From Bacteroidales bacterium (GTDB lineage Bacteria; Bacteroidota; Bacteroidia; Bacteroidales; UBA932): a DNA stretch of 18,023 bases. The stretch lies in the NCBI GenBank assembly GCA_016281435.1, contig JAEEIQ010000046.1, positions 1-18,023 on the forward strand, read 5' to 3'. Both the position numbers and the translations under genes were made by a program. The notes below the pieces were generated by a model that was not told the DNA's origin, made no database searches, and saw nothing but the letters and a program-made list of their open reading frames with translations. Below, one piece after another: positions 6,748-13,753 of the stretch (its first letter is position 1; each line of letters starts with the position of its first letter).

Positions 6748-8250
6748 TTATTTGTTGTATCTTGCCGGCTGGAGAGGTTCGGGCGTACGGCCAGGGGTCC
6801 GGAAGTCGAAATAACGGACTCCGCGGCCGTCCAGATACCGGAGGGCCGATTCCATCCTGGCGGTAAAGTCGCCGTAGTCCTTGACTTCAGGGGCGCTCCA
6901 TGCAGATTCGGCGAGGGCGCAGAGGCGCGGCCAAATCATGAAATCGGCCCTGGCCGTATTCTGGACCCTCTCCGTCCAAAGATTGGCCTGGATGCCGAGG
7001 ATGTTCGCCTTTTCCTTTCCGGAAAGGTTCCAGGCTTCTTCCGTGTGCCGGTCTCCCTGCCTGTCATCCAGGTCCGGAAAAGCATAGACGGCTTCGAGGC
7101 TGTTCCACTGGCCGTGGCGTTTTATGCCCTGGCAGTGGCTTTCATCCTGGACATATGAAAAGTAGCAGGGGAGTGCCGGGCAGAGGACCGCCTTGCGACC
7201 GTCAGCAAGAGCCCTGTGGAGGTGATCCTTGTTGTCATATCTCCACCACATCAGCGTTGATTCCTGCCCCGCTCCGGCATCGAGCGCGTCGTCCCAGAAG
7301 ACCGGCCTCTTCCCAAGTCCGGTGACGAAGGCCGCCATCCGCCTCACGAAGTAGCCTTCGGCTCCTTTCAGGCCATCGAGGCCTTCTTTTTCAATCAGGT
7401 TCCGGATGTCCGGATTGTCCATCCAGCAGGCATTCCCGAAGAAGACTTCATCCGCCCCGAGGTGGATGTATCCGGACGGGAAGAGCTCCGCGACTTCCCG
7501 GAGTATGGTCTCCAGGTACTTGTAGGTCGCTTCGCTGCCCACGTTGAAAGTGAAATCGGGGAACTTCCCGGCTCTTCCTCCGCTGTGTTCGGGATATGCC
7601 CTGTTCGCCGCGGTGGCGTGCCCGGGCATGTCGATTTCCGGGATAACTTCGATGTTGAGGGATGCGGCATAGGCGACGATCTCCCTGATCTGGCTCTTGG
7701 TGTAATACCGGGGAGGTGCATTCCGGTCGCTGTTGTCGCCGACGGCTCCTTTTTCCGTGAGCCGGGGGTATGCTTCGATTTCTATCCTCCACCCCTGGGT
7801 GTCTGTCAGATGCCAGTGGAACTTGTTGAGCTTGAACCATGCCATCTGTTCCAGGGTCTTCCGGACATACTCGACCCCGAAAAAATGCCTGGCCTCGTCG
7901 AGCATGAAACCGCGCCAGCTGAACCGGGGGGCGTCCTTTATCCTGCAACAGGGGACCCTTCCTCCGTAGGAAGCTGCCATCTGCCTGAGGGTCTGCCGGG
8001 CATAAAAGATACCGGCCCGCCCGCCAGCCGCGATGCGGACCTTCCCGGGCCGGATATCGATTTCATAACCTTCAGGGGCAATGCGCCTGCGTATCCTCGC
8101 CGGAATCGATGCGATCTCTTTTTCCGAAGACAGGATGCAGACCCCCTTCCGCAGCACGGCCTCCTTCGGCGCCGGGATTATGTCGATGCTCCCGGCGGCG
8201 AGGGACAGCGATCCTGCAAGCAGCAGCGCGACGCAGACGAGGTGCCTCAT
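6748..8250 (-). CDS. GH20 beta-N-acetylhexosaminidase B, exported, with Asp-to-Ser active-site change
   Basis: A 500-residue paralogue of GH20 A with the same layout: a signal peptide (about residues 1-20), a short GH20b-like domain, and the barrel. Arg113, Asp150, His211, catalytic Asp267-Glu268, Trp319, Trp335-Trp336, Tyr363 and Trp425 are all kept at the same numbers as in GH20 A. Residue 365 is Ser (TCA at 7156-7158), where GH20 A and most family members have Asp (YxD motif). From known structures (Streptomyces Asp395, human HexB Asp452) this residue contacts the O6/O4 end of the terminal sugar, and the human HexA alpha subunit has Asn there and accepts 6-sulfated GlcNAc. A changed substrate is therefore plausible. 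It starts 10 bases after the uxaB stop, so is probably co-transcribed with uxaB. Confidence 0.93.
   Translation of the reverse strand: MRHLVCVALLLAGSLSLAAGSIDIIPAPKEAVLRKGVCILSSEKEIASIPARIRRRIAPEGYEIDIRPGKVRIAAGGRAGIFYARQTLRQMAASYGGRVPCCRIKDAPRFSWRGFMLDEARHFFGVEYVRKTLEQMAWFKLNKFHWHLTDTQGWRIEIEAYPRLTEKGAVGDNSDRNAPPRYYTKSQIREIVAYAASLNIEVIPEIDMPGHATAANRAYPEHSGGRAGKFPDFTFNVGSEATYKYLETILREVAELFPSGYIHLGADEVFFGNACWMDNPDIRNLIEKEGLDGLKGAEGYFVRRMAAFVTGLGKRPVFWDDALDAGAGQESTLMWWRYDNKDHLHRALADGRKAVLCPALPCYFSYVQDESHCQGIKRHGQWNSLEAVYAFPDLDDRQGDRHTEEAWNLSGKEKANILGIQANLWTERVQNTARADFMIWPRLCALAESAWSAPEVKDYGDFTARMESALRYLDGRGVRYFDFRTPGRTPEPLQPARYNK
7805..7838. repeat. 34-bp exact direct repeat, copy 2 (within GH20 B)
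   Basis: Identical to 5067-5100 in direct orientation and located at the equivalent codons of GH20 B. Recombination between the copies would fuse the two GH20 genes and delete the regulator. Confidence 0.85.
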
Positions 8251-8260
8251 GGGCCTGCGC

Positions 8261-9703
8261 CTAGAACAGGCTTGCCACTGCGGCGCGCATGCCGTCGCGG
8301 CTGATGGTCCCGAGGTCGGCTGCGAGCATGTCCGTCAGCCCCGGGATCTTGTTGAGATCCTCGCCCCAGATGAGTTCGTCGGCGGCCAGCACCCCTTCGG
8401 CGACCTTGCGCACGTCTCCCGTGGCCCAGAGGTCCTTCAGAAGCTGCATGATCTTTTCGTCGTCGTTGGGCACTATTTCCGTCTCGCCCCTCTTTCCGCC
8501 CTTGTAGTAGGTGCAGATGGCCGCGAGGCCGAGTACAAGGCCCTCAGGGAGCCGGCCCTTGCGCTCGAGATAAGTCTTCAGGCCGGGCAGGTCGCGGGTC
8601 TTGAACTTGGGGAAGGAATTGAGCATGATGCTCGTGACGAAGTGCTTGACGAAGGGGTTCTTGAAGCGCTCCATGACGTCGTCCGCGAAGGCCTTGAGCT
8701 CCTCCTTGGGGAGGTTCAGGGTCTCGAGCAGCTCCTCGTACATGACTTTCCTGACGAATTTCCCGACCAGTTCATCCTCACAGCATTCCCTGACGGTGTC
8801 CAGGCCGCTGAGGTAGCCGACCGGCGAAAGCACCGTGTGCGGGCCGTTCAGCAGGGTGACCTTGCGCTCGTGGTAGGGCGCTTCGGAGGGGACGAACAAG
8901 ACGTTGAGCCCGGCCTTGTCGGCGGGGAACTCGTCGGCGACGGACTTCGGGGCCTCGATGACCCAGAGGTGGAAGATCTCGGCCTTGACCCAGAGGTGGT
9001 CGTCGATACCGGCCCTTTCGGTAAGTTCGGCCACGGTGTCCCTCGGATAGCCCGGGGTGATGCGGTCTACGAGGGTGCAATAGACTCCGCAGGCGGTCTC
9101 GAACCAGTTCTTGAAATCCTCGCCGAGCTTCCAGTGCTCTATGTACTGGAGTATGCATTCGCGCAGATGCTTGCCGTTGAGGAAGATAAGCTCGCAGGGC
9201 AGGATGATGAAGCCCTTGGACTTGTCGCCCTTGAAGAACTCGTAGCGGTGGTACAGGAGCTGGACGAGTTTGCCCGGATAGCTGGATGCGGGCTTGTCCG
9301 TGAACTTGCAGGCAGGGTCGAAGGCGATGCCGGCTTCCGTCGTGTTGGAGATGACAAAGCGCATCTCAGGCTGTTCGGCGAGCCTGAGGTAGCCTTCGAA
9401 GTCGGTGTACGGGTTGAGGCCGCGGCTGATCACGTCGACCATCTCTATGCTGTCGACCGGCTTGCCGCCATCCAGGCCCTGTAGGTTCACGTGGTAGAGA
9501 CCGTCCTGCTCGTTGAGCATGTCGACCATGCCCCTGTCGATGGGCTGGACGACGACGACCGAGGCGTCGAAGTCGGTTTTCTTATTTGTGTTCCAGATGA
9601 TCCAGTCCACGAATCCGCGGAGGAAATTGCCTTCTCCGAATTGGATGACCTTTTCTGTGTAAGTCTTTGCTGCAGGTGCTGTAGTGCGGTTTAGCCGTTC
9701 CAT
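8261..9703 (-). CDS. uxaB: Tagaturonate reductase (altronate oxidoreductase)
   Basis: A 480-residue NAD-dependent enzyme of the mannitol dehydrogenase superfamily that reduces tagaturonate to altronate, the second step of galacturonate breakdown, in the cytoplasm. The N-terminal dinucleotide-binding segment IQFGEGNFLRGFVDW (20-34) and VVVVQPIDRG, the family motif PEMRFVISNTTEAGI, IILPCELI, LVDRITPGYPRD, and ERKVTLLNGPHTVLSP all closely parallel E. coli UxaB (about 483 residues). The ISNTTEAGI plus tagaturonate-type spacing favours UxaB over fructuronate reductase UxuB. Start at 9703, divergent from uxaC with a -7 box 28 bases upstream. GH20 B follows by 10 bases. Confidence 0.94.
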   Translation of the reverse strand: MERLNRTTAPAAKTYTEKVIQFGEGNFLRGFVDWIIWNTNKKTDFDASVVVVQPIDRGMVDMLNEQDGLYHVNLQGLDGGKPVDSIEMVDVISRGLNPYTDFEGYLRLAEQPEMRFVISNTTEAGIAFDPACKFTDKPASSYPGKLVQLLYHRYEFFKGDKSKGFIILPCELIFLNGKHLRECILQYIEHWKLGEDFKNWFETACGVYCTLVDRITPGYPRDTVAELTERAGIDDHLWVKAEIFHLWVIEAPKSVADEFPADKAGLNVLFVPSEAPYHERKVTLLNGPHTVLSPVGYLSGLDTVRECCEDELVGKFVRKVMYEELLETLNLPKEELKAFADDVMERFKNPFVKHFVTSIMLNSFPKFKTRDLPGLKTYLERKGRLPEGLVLGLAAICTYYKGGKRGETEIVPNDDEKIMQLLKDLWATGDVRKVAEGVLAADELIWGEDLNKIPGLTDMLAADLGTISRDGMRAAVASLF

Positions 9704-9731
9704 ATGATATGCTTGAATTAGTGTTACGGGA

Positions 9732-9739
9732 CAAAAGTA
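9732..9739 (-). promoter_or_regulatory. Putative -7 box for uxaB
   Basis: The minus strand reads TACTTTTG, a full TAnnTTTG match, 28 bases before the uxaB ATG. The region immediately upstream (9746-9767) is the palindrome described separately. It would lie in the spacer of this promoter, a position suited to repression. A -33 element is not evident. Confidence 0.5.
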
Positions 9740-9745
9740 ACAAAT

Positions 9746-9767
9746 TTTCCGTGAACGAGCACGGAAA
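9746..9767. promoter_or_regulatory. Palindromic candidate operator between uxaB and uxaC
   Basis: A perfect inverted repeat: TTTCCGTG, six bases AACGAG, then CACGGAAA. The arms are 8 bp and the centre is CG, as in many LacI-family operators. It is 22 bp long and sits in the 140-bp divergent promoter region, 6 bases upstream of the uxaB -7 box and about 36 bases upstream of the uxaC -7 box. It could serve both promoters. Which regulator binds is unknown; the LacI-family protein at 1887-2948 is the obvious candidate. Confidence 0.5.
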
Positions 9768-9803
9768 CCGAAAAAAATATTTCATTCTTTGCGGATACAT
9801 TGT

Positions 9804-9811
9804 TAAATTTG
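9804..9811 (+). promoter_or_regulatory. Putative -7 box for uxaC-uxaA operon
   Basis: TAAATTTG matches TAnnTTTG, with a TTTC at 9780-9783, exactly 20 bases upstream, close to the -33 TTTG element. It lies 32 bases before the uxaC ATG at 9844, giving a leader of about 25 bases rich in A and without a Shine-Dalgarno sequence. This is the best supported promoter of the window. Confidence 0.55.
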
Positions 9812-9843
9812 CAAAACTGAAAACACTAAAAACCATTAGAGAT

Positions 9844-11244
9844 ATGCCATTCATCAACGACGATTTCATGCTCAACAACGATGCGGCCAGGCAGCTGTAT
9901 CACGAGGGCGCGGAGAAACTTCCCATCATCGACTACCATTGCCATCTGGTCCCCCAGATGATCGCGGACAACTATGAGTTCCGCGACATTACCGAACTCT
10001 GGCTCGGCGGCGACCACTACAAATGGCGCGCGATGCGCGGCAACGGAGTGCCCGAGGAGTATATAACCGGCGGGAAGTCCGCATGGGAGAAATTCGAAAA
10101 ATGGGCCGAAACCATGCCCTACACCATGCGCAACCCCCTGTATCACTGGACCCACCTCGAGCTTGCCCGCGTGTTCGGCATCACCAAGGTCCTGAAGCCC
10201 GAGACCGCCCGCGAGATCTACGAGGAGTGCAACGCGAAGCTCGCCACTCCCGAGTACCGCGGCCAGGAGCTCATAAAGAAGTTCAACGTCGAGACCGTCT
10301 GCACGACGGACGACCCGGCCGATGACCTCCGTTACCACAAGCAGATCCTCGAGCATCCCTTCGGCGTCAAGGTCATCCCCGCCTGGAGGCCCGACAAGGC
10401 CATGGCGATCGAGAATCCCAAGGCATACAAGGAATATCTGGCGAAGCTCGGCGAAGCAGCCGGCATGGAGATCGACTCCTACGCCGACCTCCTCGAGGCC
10501 CTGAAGAAGAGGCATGATTTCTTCGCATCGATGGGCTGCAAGCTCTCCGACCACGGGCTCGAGGCTTTCTACGCCGCCGACTACAAGCAGATCGAGATCG
10601 AAGCCATCTTCAAGCTCGTCCTCCTCGGAAAGACTCCGGGTCCCGTCGAGCTCGAGAAGTTCCGCAGCGCCTTCCTGCATGACATGGCTGTCATGGACGC
10701 CGAGGCCGGCTGGGCCCAGCAGTTCCACGTCGGAGCCATCCGCAACAACAATACAAAGATGTTCAACCAGCTCGGACCCGACACCGGATTCGATGCGATC
10801 CACGACCTTCCCGTCGCCGCCGCCGGCCACAAGTTCCTCGACAGGCTGGCCAAGGAGGACAAGCTCGCGAAGACCATCCTCTACTGCCTGAACCCGAAGG
10901 ACAACGAGGTCATGACCGTCATGGCCTACACCTTCAACGACGGCACCTTCCCCGGCAAGATGCAGTTCGGCTCCGGCTGGTGGTTCCTGGACCAGGAGGA
11001 CGGCATGCGCAAGCAGCTGAACGCCCTGTCTGCCCTCGGCCTGCTGAGCCGCTTCGTCGGCATGCTCACCGACTCCCGCAGCTTCGTCAGCTATCCCCGC
11101 CACGAGTACTTCCGCCGCATACTCTGCTCCGTTCTTGGAACAGACGTCGAGGCCGGCAAGCTGCCCGCGAGCGAGATGGACTTCTTGAAGAAGATGGTCG
11201 GTGACATCTCCTACTACAACGCGAAGAACTATTTCAACTTCTGA
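9844..11244 (+). CDS. uxaC: Uronate (glucuronate/galacturonate) isomerase
   Basis: A 466-residue amidohydrolase-fold isomerase that converts galacturonate to tagaturonate and glucuronate to fructuronate in the cytoplasm, the entry step of the pathway. The N-terminus FINDDFMLNNDAARQLYHEGAEKLPIIDYHCHLVP carries the His-x-His metal motif (His32, His34). Later come ELWLGGDHYKWRAMRGNGV, NPLYHWTHLEL, TTDDPADDLRYH, VGAIRNNN, GSGWWFLDQEDGM, and LTDSRSFVSYPRHEYFRR. E. coli UxaC is about 470 residues. The frame is open upstream to 9709, but the ATG at 9844 aligns with the family start and lies downstream of the -7 box, so it is chosen. Its TGA overlaps the uxaA ATG by one base. Confidence 0.96.
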   Translation: MPFINDDFMLNNDAARQLYHEGAEKLPIIDYHCHLVPQMIADNYEFRDITELWLGGDHYKWRAMRGNGVPEEYITGGKSAWEKFEKWAETMPYTMRNPLYHWTHLELARVFGITKVLKPETAREIYEECNAKLATPEYRGQELIKKFNVETVCTTDDPADDLRYHKQILEHPFGVKVIPAWRPDKAMAIENPKAYKEYLAKLGEAAGMEIDSYADLLEALKKRHDFFASMGCKLSDHGLEAFYAADYKQIEIEAIFKLVLLGKTPGPVELEKFRSAFLHDMAVMDAEAGWAQQFHVGAIRNNNTKMFNQLGPDTGFDAIHDLPVAAAGHKFLDRLAKEDKLAKTILYCLNPKDNEVMTVMAYTFNDGTFPGKMQFGSGWWFLDQEDGMRKQLNALSALGLLSRFVGMLTDSRSFVSYPRHEYFRRILCSVLGTDVEAGKLPASEMDFLKKMVGDISYYNAKNYFNF

Positions 11245-12767
11245 TGGCAGAGTATCTCCGCATCAACCCTGCCGACAACGTGGCAGTGGCCCTTTCCGAA
11301 CTCCCCGCGGGCTCCGTGGCGGAGTTCGGTCCTTTTTCCGTGACCCTCGCCGGACCTGTCCCCGCCGGCCACAAGTTCACCCTCAAGGCCCTTGCCGAGG
11401 GGGAGGACGTCATAAAGTACGGCTTCCCGATCGGGCACGTGACGCGTGCGGTCCCCGCCGGGACCCATATCGACCACGGCTGCATCAAGACCAACCTTTC
11501 GGGCCTTCTCGACTACAAATACGAGCCGCTCCCGGACATTGTCGCCGGACAGTGGTCACGCTCCCGCCACGGGGAATATGAAAGCCCGCGCACTTTCCGC
11601 GGCTTCCGCCGCCCTGACGGTTCCGTCGGCGTGCGCAACCAGATATGGATCATCCCTACAGTCGGCTGCGTCAACGGAATATGCAACACGCTGGCCGAAC
11701 GGCTCCGCGCCGAGAAAGCGGGTGCGATGGGTTCCGTCGACGCCATCGTCCCCTTCCCGCACAACTACGGCTGCTCGCAGCTCGGGGACGACCATGAGAA
11801 CACGCGCACCATCCTCGCGGACATGGTGCACCATCCGAATGCCGGTGGAGTGCTTGTCGTTTCCCTCGGATGCGAAAACAACCAGCTCGATGCCTTCCGG
11901 GGCAGGGTGGGCGATGTCGATCCCGCCCGCGTCAGGATGATCAGGATGCAGGATATAGCCGGCGACGAGATTGAAGCCGGGATGAAGGAACTCCGCGGAA
12001 TCTTCGACGCCTGTTCGAAGGACGAGAGGGAGGATGTCCCTGTCAGCGAACTGCGTATCGGGCTCAAGTGCGGAGGCTCCGACGGCCTTTCCGGAATCAC
12101 CGCAAATCCTTTGCTGGGCCGCTTCTCAGACTGGCTCGTCGCCCGCGGAGGTACGACCGTGCTGACCGAGGTGCCGGAGATGTTCGGCGCCGAGACCCTG
12201 CTGATGAACCGTTGCAAGGATGAGCGGACCTTCAGCGAGACGGTCAGTCTCATCAACGATTTCAAGGCATATTTCATGCGCAACGACCAGCCGGTCTATG
12301 AGAACCCTTCCCCCGGCAACAAGGCCGGAGGCATATCGACGCTGGAGGAAAAGTCCCTGGGATGCACCCAGAAAAGCGGCTCCTCCCCGGTCATGGGCGT
12401 GCTGAAATACGGCGAGCGCATTTCCGAGAAGGGCCTGAACCTTCTCAGCGCCCCCGGCAACGATCTCGTCGCGTCCACGGCCCTGGCGGCCTCCGGCTGC
12501 CAGATGGTCCTGTTCACGACCGGTCGCGGAACCCCGTTCGGAAGTTTCGTGCCGACCATGAAGATTTCCACCAATTCGGCCCTGGCGGCGAAGAAACCGA
12601 CATGGATAGACTTCAACGCCGGAGTTATCGCTGAAGGGGAGCCGATGGATGACGTGGCCGCACGCTTTGCGGAGTTCGTTCTCGCTGCCGCCTCCGGCGA
12701 GCCTGTCCGTTCCGAACTCAACGGCTGGCGGGAAATCGCGATTTTCAAGACAGGAGTAACGCTATAA
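11244..12767 (+). CDS. uxaA: Altronate dehydratase
   Basis: A 507-residue dehydratase that turns altronate into 2-keto-3-deoxygluconate, feeding KdgK, in the cytoplasm. It has an N-terminal SAF domain (about residues 6-85, NPADNVAVALSELPAGS, ending GTHIDHGCIKTNL) and the UxaA catalytic region from about 118 (FRGFRRPDGSVGVRNQIWIIPTVGCVNGIC). Later motifs include FPHNYGCSQLGDDHENT, LGCENNQ, IGLKCGGSDGLSGITANPL, EVPEMFGAE, NPSPGNKAGGISTLEEKSLGCTQKSG and FTTGRGTPFGSFVPTMKISTN. E. coli UxaA is 495 residues. The start codon overlaps the uxaC stop (TGATG), so translation is coupled. Galactarate dehydratase GarD is related, but the partner genes favour UxaA. Confidence 0.95.
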   Translation: MAEYLRINPADNVAVALSELPAGSVAEFGPFSVTLAGPVPAGHKFTLKALAEGEDVIKYGFPIGHVTRAVPAGTHIDHGCIKTNLSGLLDYKYEPLPDIVAGQWSRSRHGEYESPRTFRGFRRPDGSVGVRNQIWIIPTVGCVNGICNTLAERLRAEKAGAMGSVDAIVPFPHNYGCSQLGDDHENTRTILADMVHHPNAGGVLVVSLGCENNQLDAFRGRVGDVDPARVRMIRMQDIAGDEIEAGMKELRGIFDACSKDEREDVPVSELRIGLKCGGSDGLSGITANPLLGRFSDWLVARGGTTVLTEVPEMFGAETLLMNRCKDERTFSETVSLINDFKAYFMRNDQPVYENPSPGNKAGGISTLEEKSLGCTQKSGSSPVMGVLKYGERISEKGLNLLSAPGNDLVASTALAASGCQMVLFTTGRGTPFGSFVPTMKISTNSALAAKKPTWIDFNAGVIAEGEPMDDVAARFAEFVLAAASGEPVRSELNGWREIAIFKTGVTL

Positions 12768-12777
12768 ACTTATAACC

Positions 12778-13737
12778 ATGTCAGTATCCAGAAGAGATTT
12801 TTTAAGGAAGAGCCTTGTCGCCGGGGCTGGAATAGCCGCTGCGGGAATGGCCGGGCCCCTGGCCATCGAGGCTGAGGCGAAGAAAGCTTCAAAGAAGATA
12901 AAAAAGGCCAGGAGGGTCATCATCATGACCTTCGACGGCATACGCGTCGATGGCCTGCAGCAGGCCCATACGCCCAATATCGATTCCCTTATCGCGAGGG
13001 GGGCGGTCAGCTGGACGACACGCGACGTGATGCCGTCCGTGACCCTTCCCAACTACACCAGCCACCTTACCGGCGCGGGCCCGGAGGTCCATGGCGTGGC
13101 CAACAACAGGTGGAAGGTGGATGACTTTGCGCTGAAAGCCGTCGAGACTGATTCGGACGGGTATTTTCCTTCCATCTTCAAGGTCCTGAAGGATTACGAT
13201 CCGTCGATCAAGACGGCATACTATTGGAACTGGCCGTCGCTGATCAACGGAATGAACCAGAAGTACATCGACGAGAAGTTCTCCACGGCGTGGGACACCT
13301 TCCCGGTTCTTTACGACAGGGCCATGCAGTATCTTGCCGAGAATAGGAACGAGAAGATGTTCATGTTCCTCTACACCGTCCATACCGACCACATCGGGCA
13401 TCAGTTCGAATGGATGTCTCCGGAGTACATCAAGTCCATCGAGGAAGGCGACGTGCAGGTCGGCAGGATGCTGGATTTCCTGAAGAAGGAAGGCTTGTAT
13501 GAGGATACGCACATCATGTTCATCACCGACCACGGCGGAATCGGCAAGAAGCACGGCGGCGTGAGTCCGGAGGAAATGGTGGTACCCTGGGTCATCTCCG
13601 GCCCCGGCATCAAGAGCGGCTTCGTCATCGGAGAAGCCAACAACACCGTCAACACCGCTTCGACCGTGGCGCGCCTCTTCGGCGCGGAGCAGCCCCTCTG
13701 CTGGACCGGCGAGGTCCCGGAGTCGATATTCGGGTAG
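12778..13737 (+). CDS. Tat-exported type I phosphodiesterase/nucleotide pyrophosphatase-like hydrolase
   Basis: A 319-residue alkaline-phosphatase-superfamily enzyme. The first residues, MSVSRRDFLRKSLVAGAGIAAAG, are a classic twin-arginine signal (SRRDFLRK), with a likely cleavage after Ala34 (EAEA). The hydrolase core shows the metal ligand Asp53 (MTFDGIR), the probable nucleophile Thr89 in MPSVTLPNYTSHLTG, Asp204 and His208 (HTDHIGHQ), Asp251-His252 (ITDHGG), and His259 (KKHGG). It should bind two metals, probably zinc, in the periplasm. The substrate is not known; nucleotide sugars, phosphodiesters or phosphoglycans are possible. It begins 10 bases after uxaA and is likely co-transcribed. 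It is the only twin-arginine protein I see in the window. Confidence 0.87.
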   Translation: MSVSRRDFLRKSLVAGAGIAAAGMAGPLAIEAEAKKASKKIKKARRVIIMTFDGIRVDGLQQAHTPNIDSLIARGAVSWTTRDVMPSVTLPNYTSHLTGAGPEVHGVANNRWKVDDFALKAVETDSDGYFPSIFKVLKDYDPSIKTAYYWNWPSLINGMNQKYIDEKFSTAWDTFPVLYDRAMQYLAENRNEKMFMFLYTVHTDHIGHQFEWMSPEYIKSIEEGDVQVGRMLDFLKKEGLYEDTHIMFITDHGGIGKKHGGVSPEEMVVPWVISGPGIKSGFVIGEANNTVNTASTVARLFGAEQPLCWTGEVPESIFG

Positions 13738-13753
13738 TCAGCCCGTTCGTGTG

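Noticed and set aside
9709..9843. In-frame upstream extension of uxaC starting at 9709
   Set aside because: It would cover both promoter boxes and the palindrome, and the encoded residues do not resemble the family N-terminus.
9826..11103. 425-codon frame opposite uxaC
   Set aside because: Antisense shadow with low-complexity V/G/E-rich translation; uxaC is unambiguous.
11329..11337. A TTTCCGTG half-site inside uxaA
   Set aside because: Single arm without a partner, within coding sequence; likely chance.
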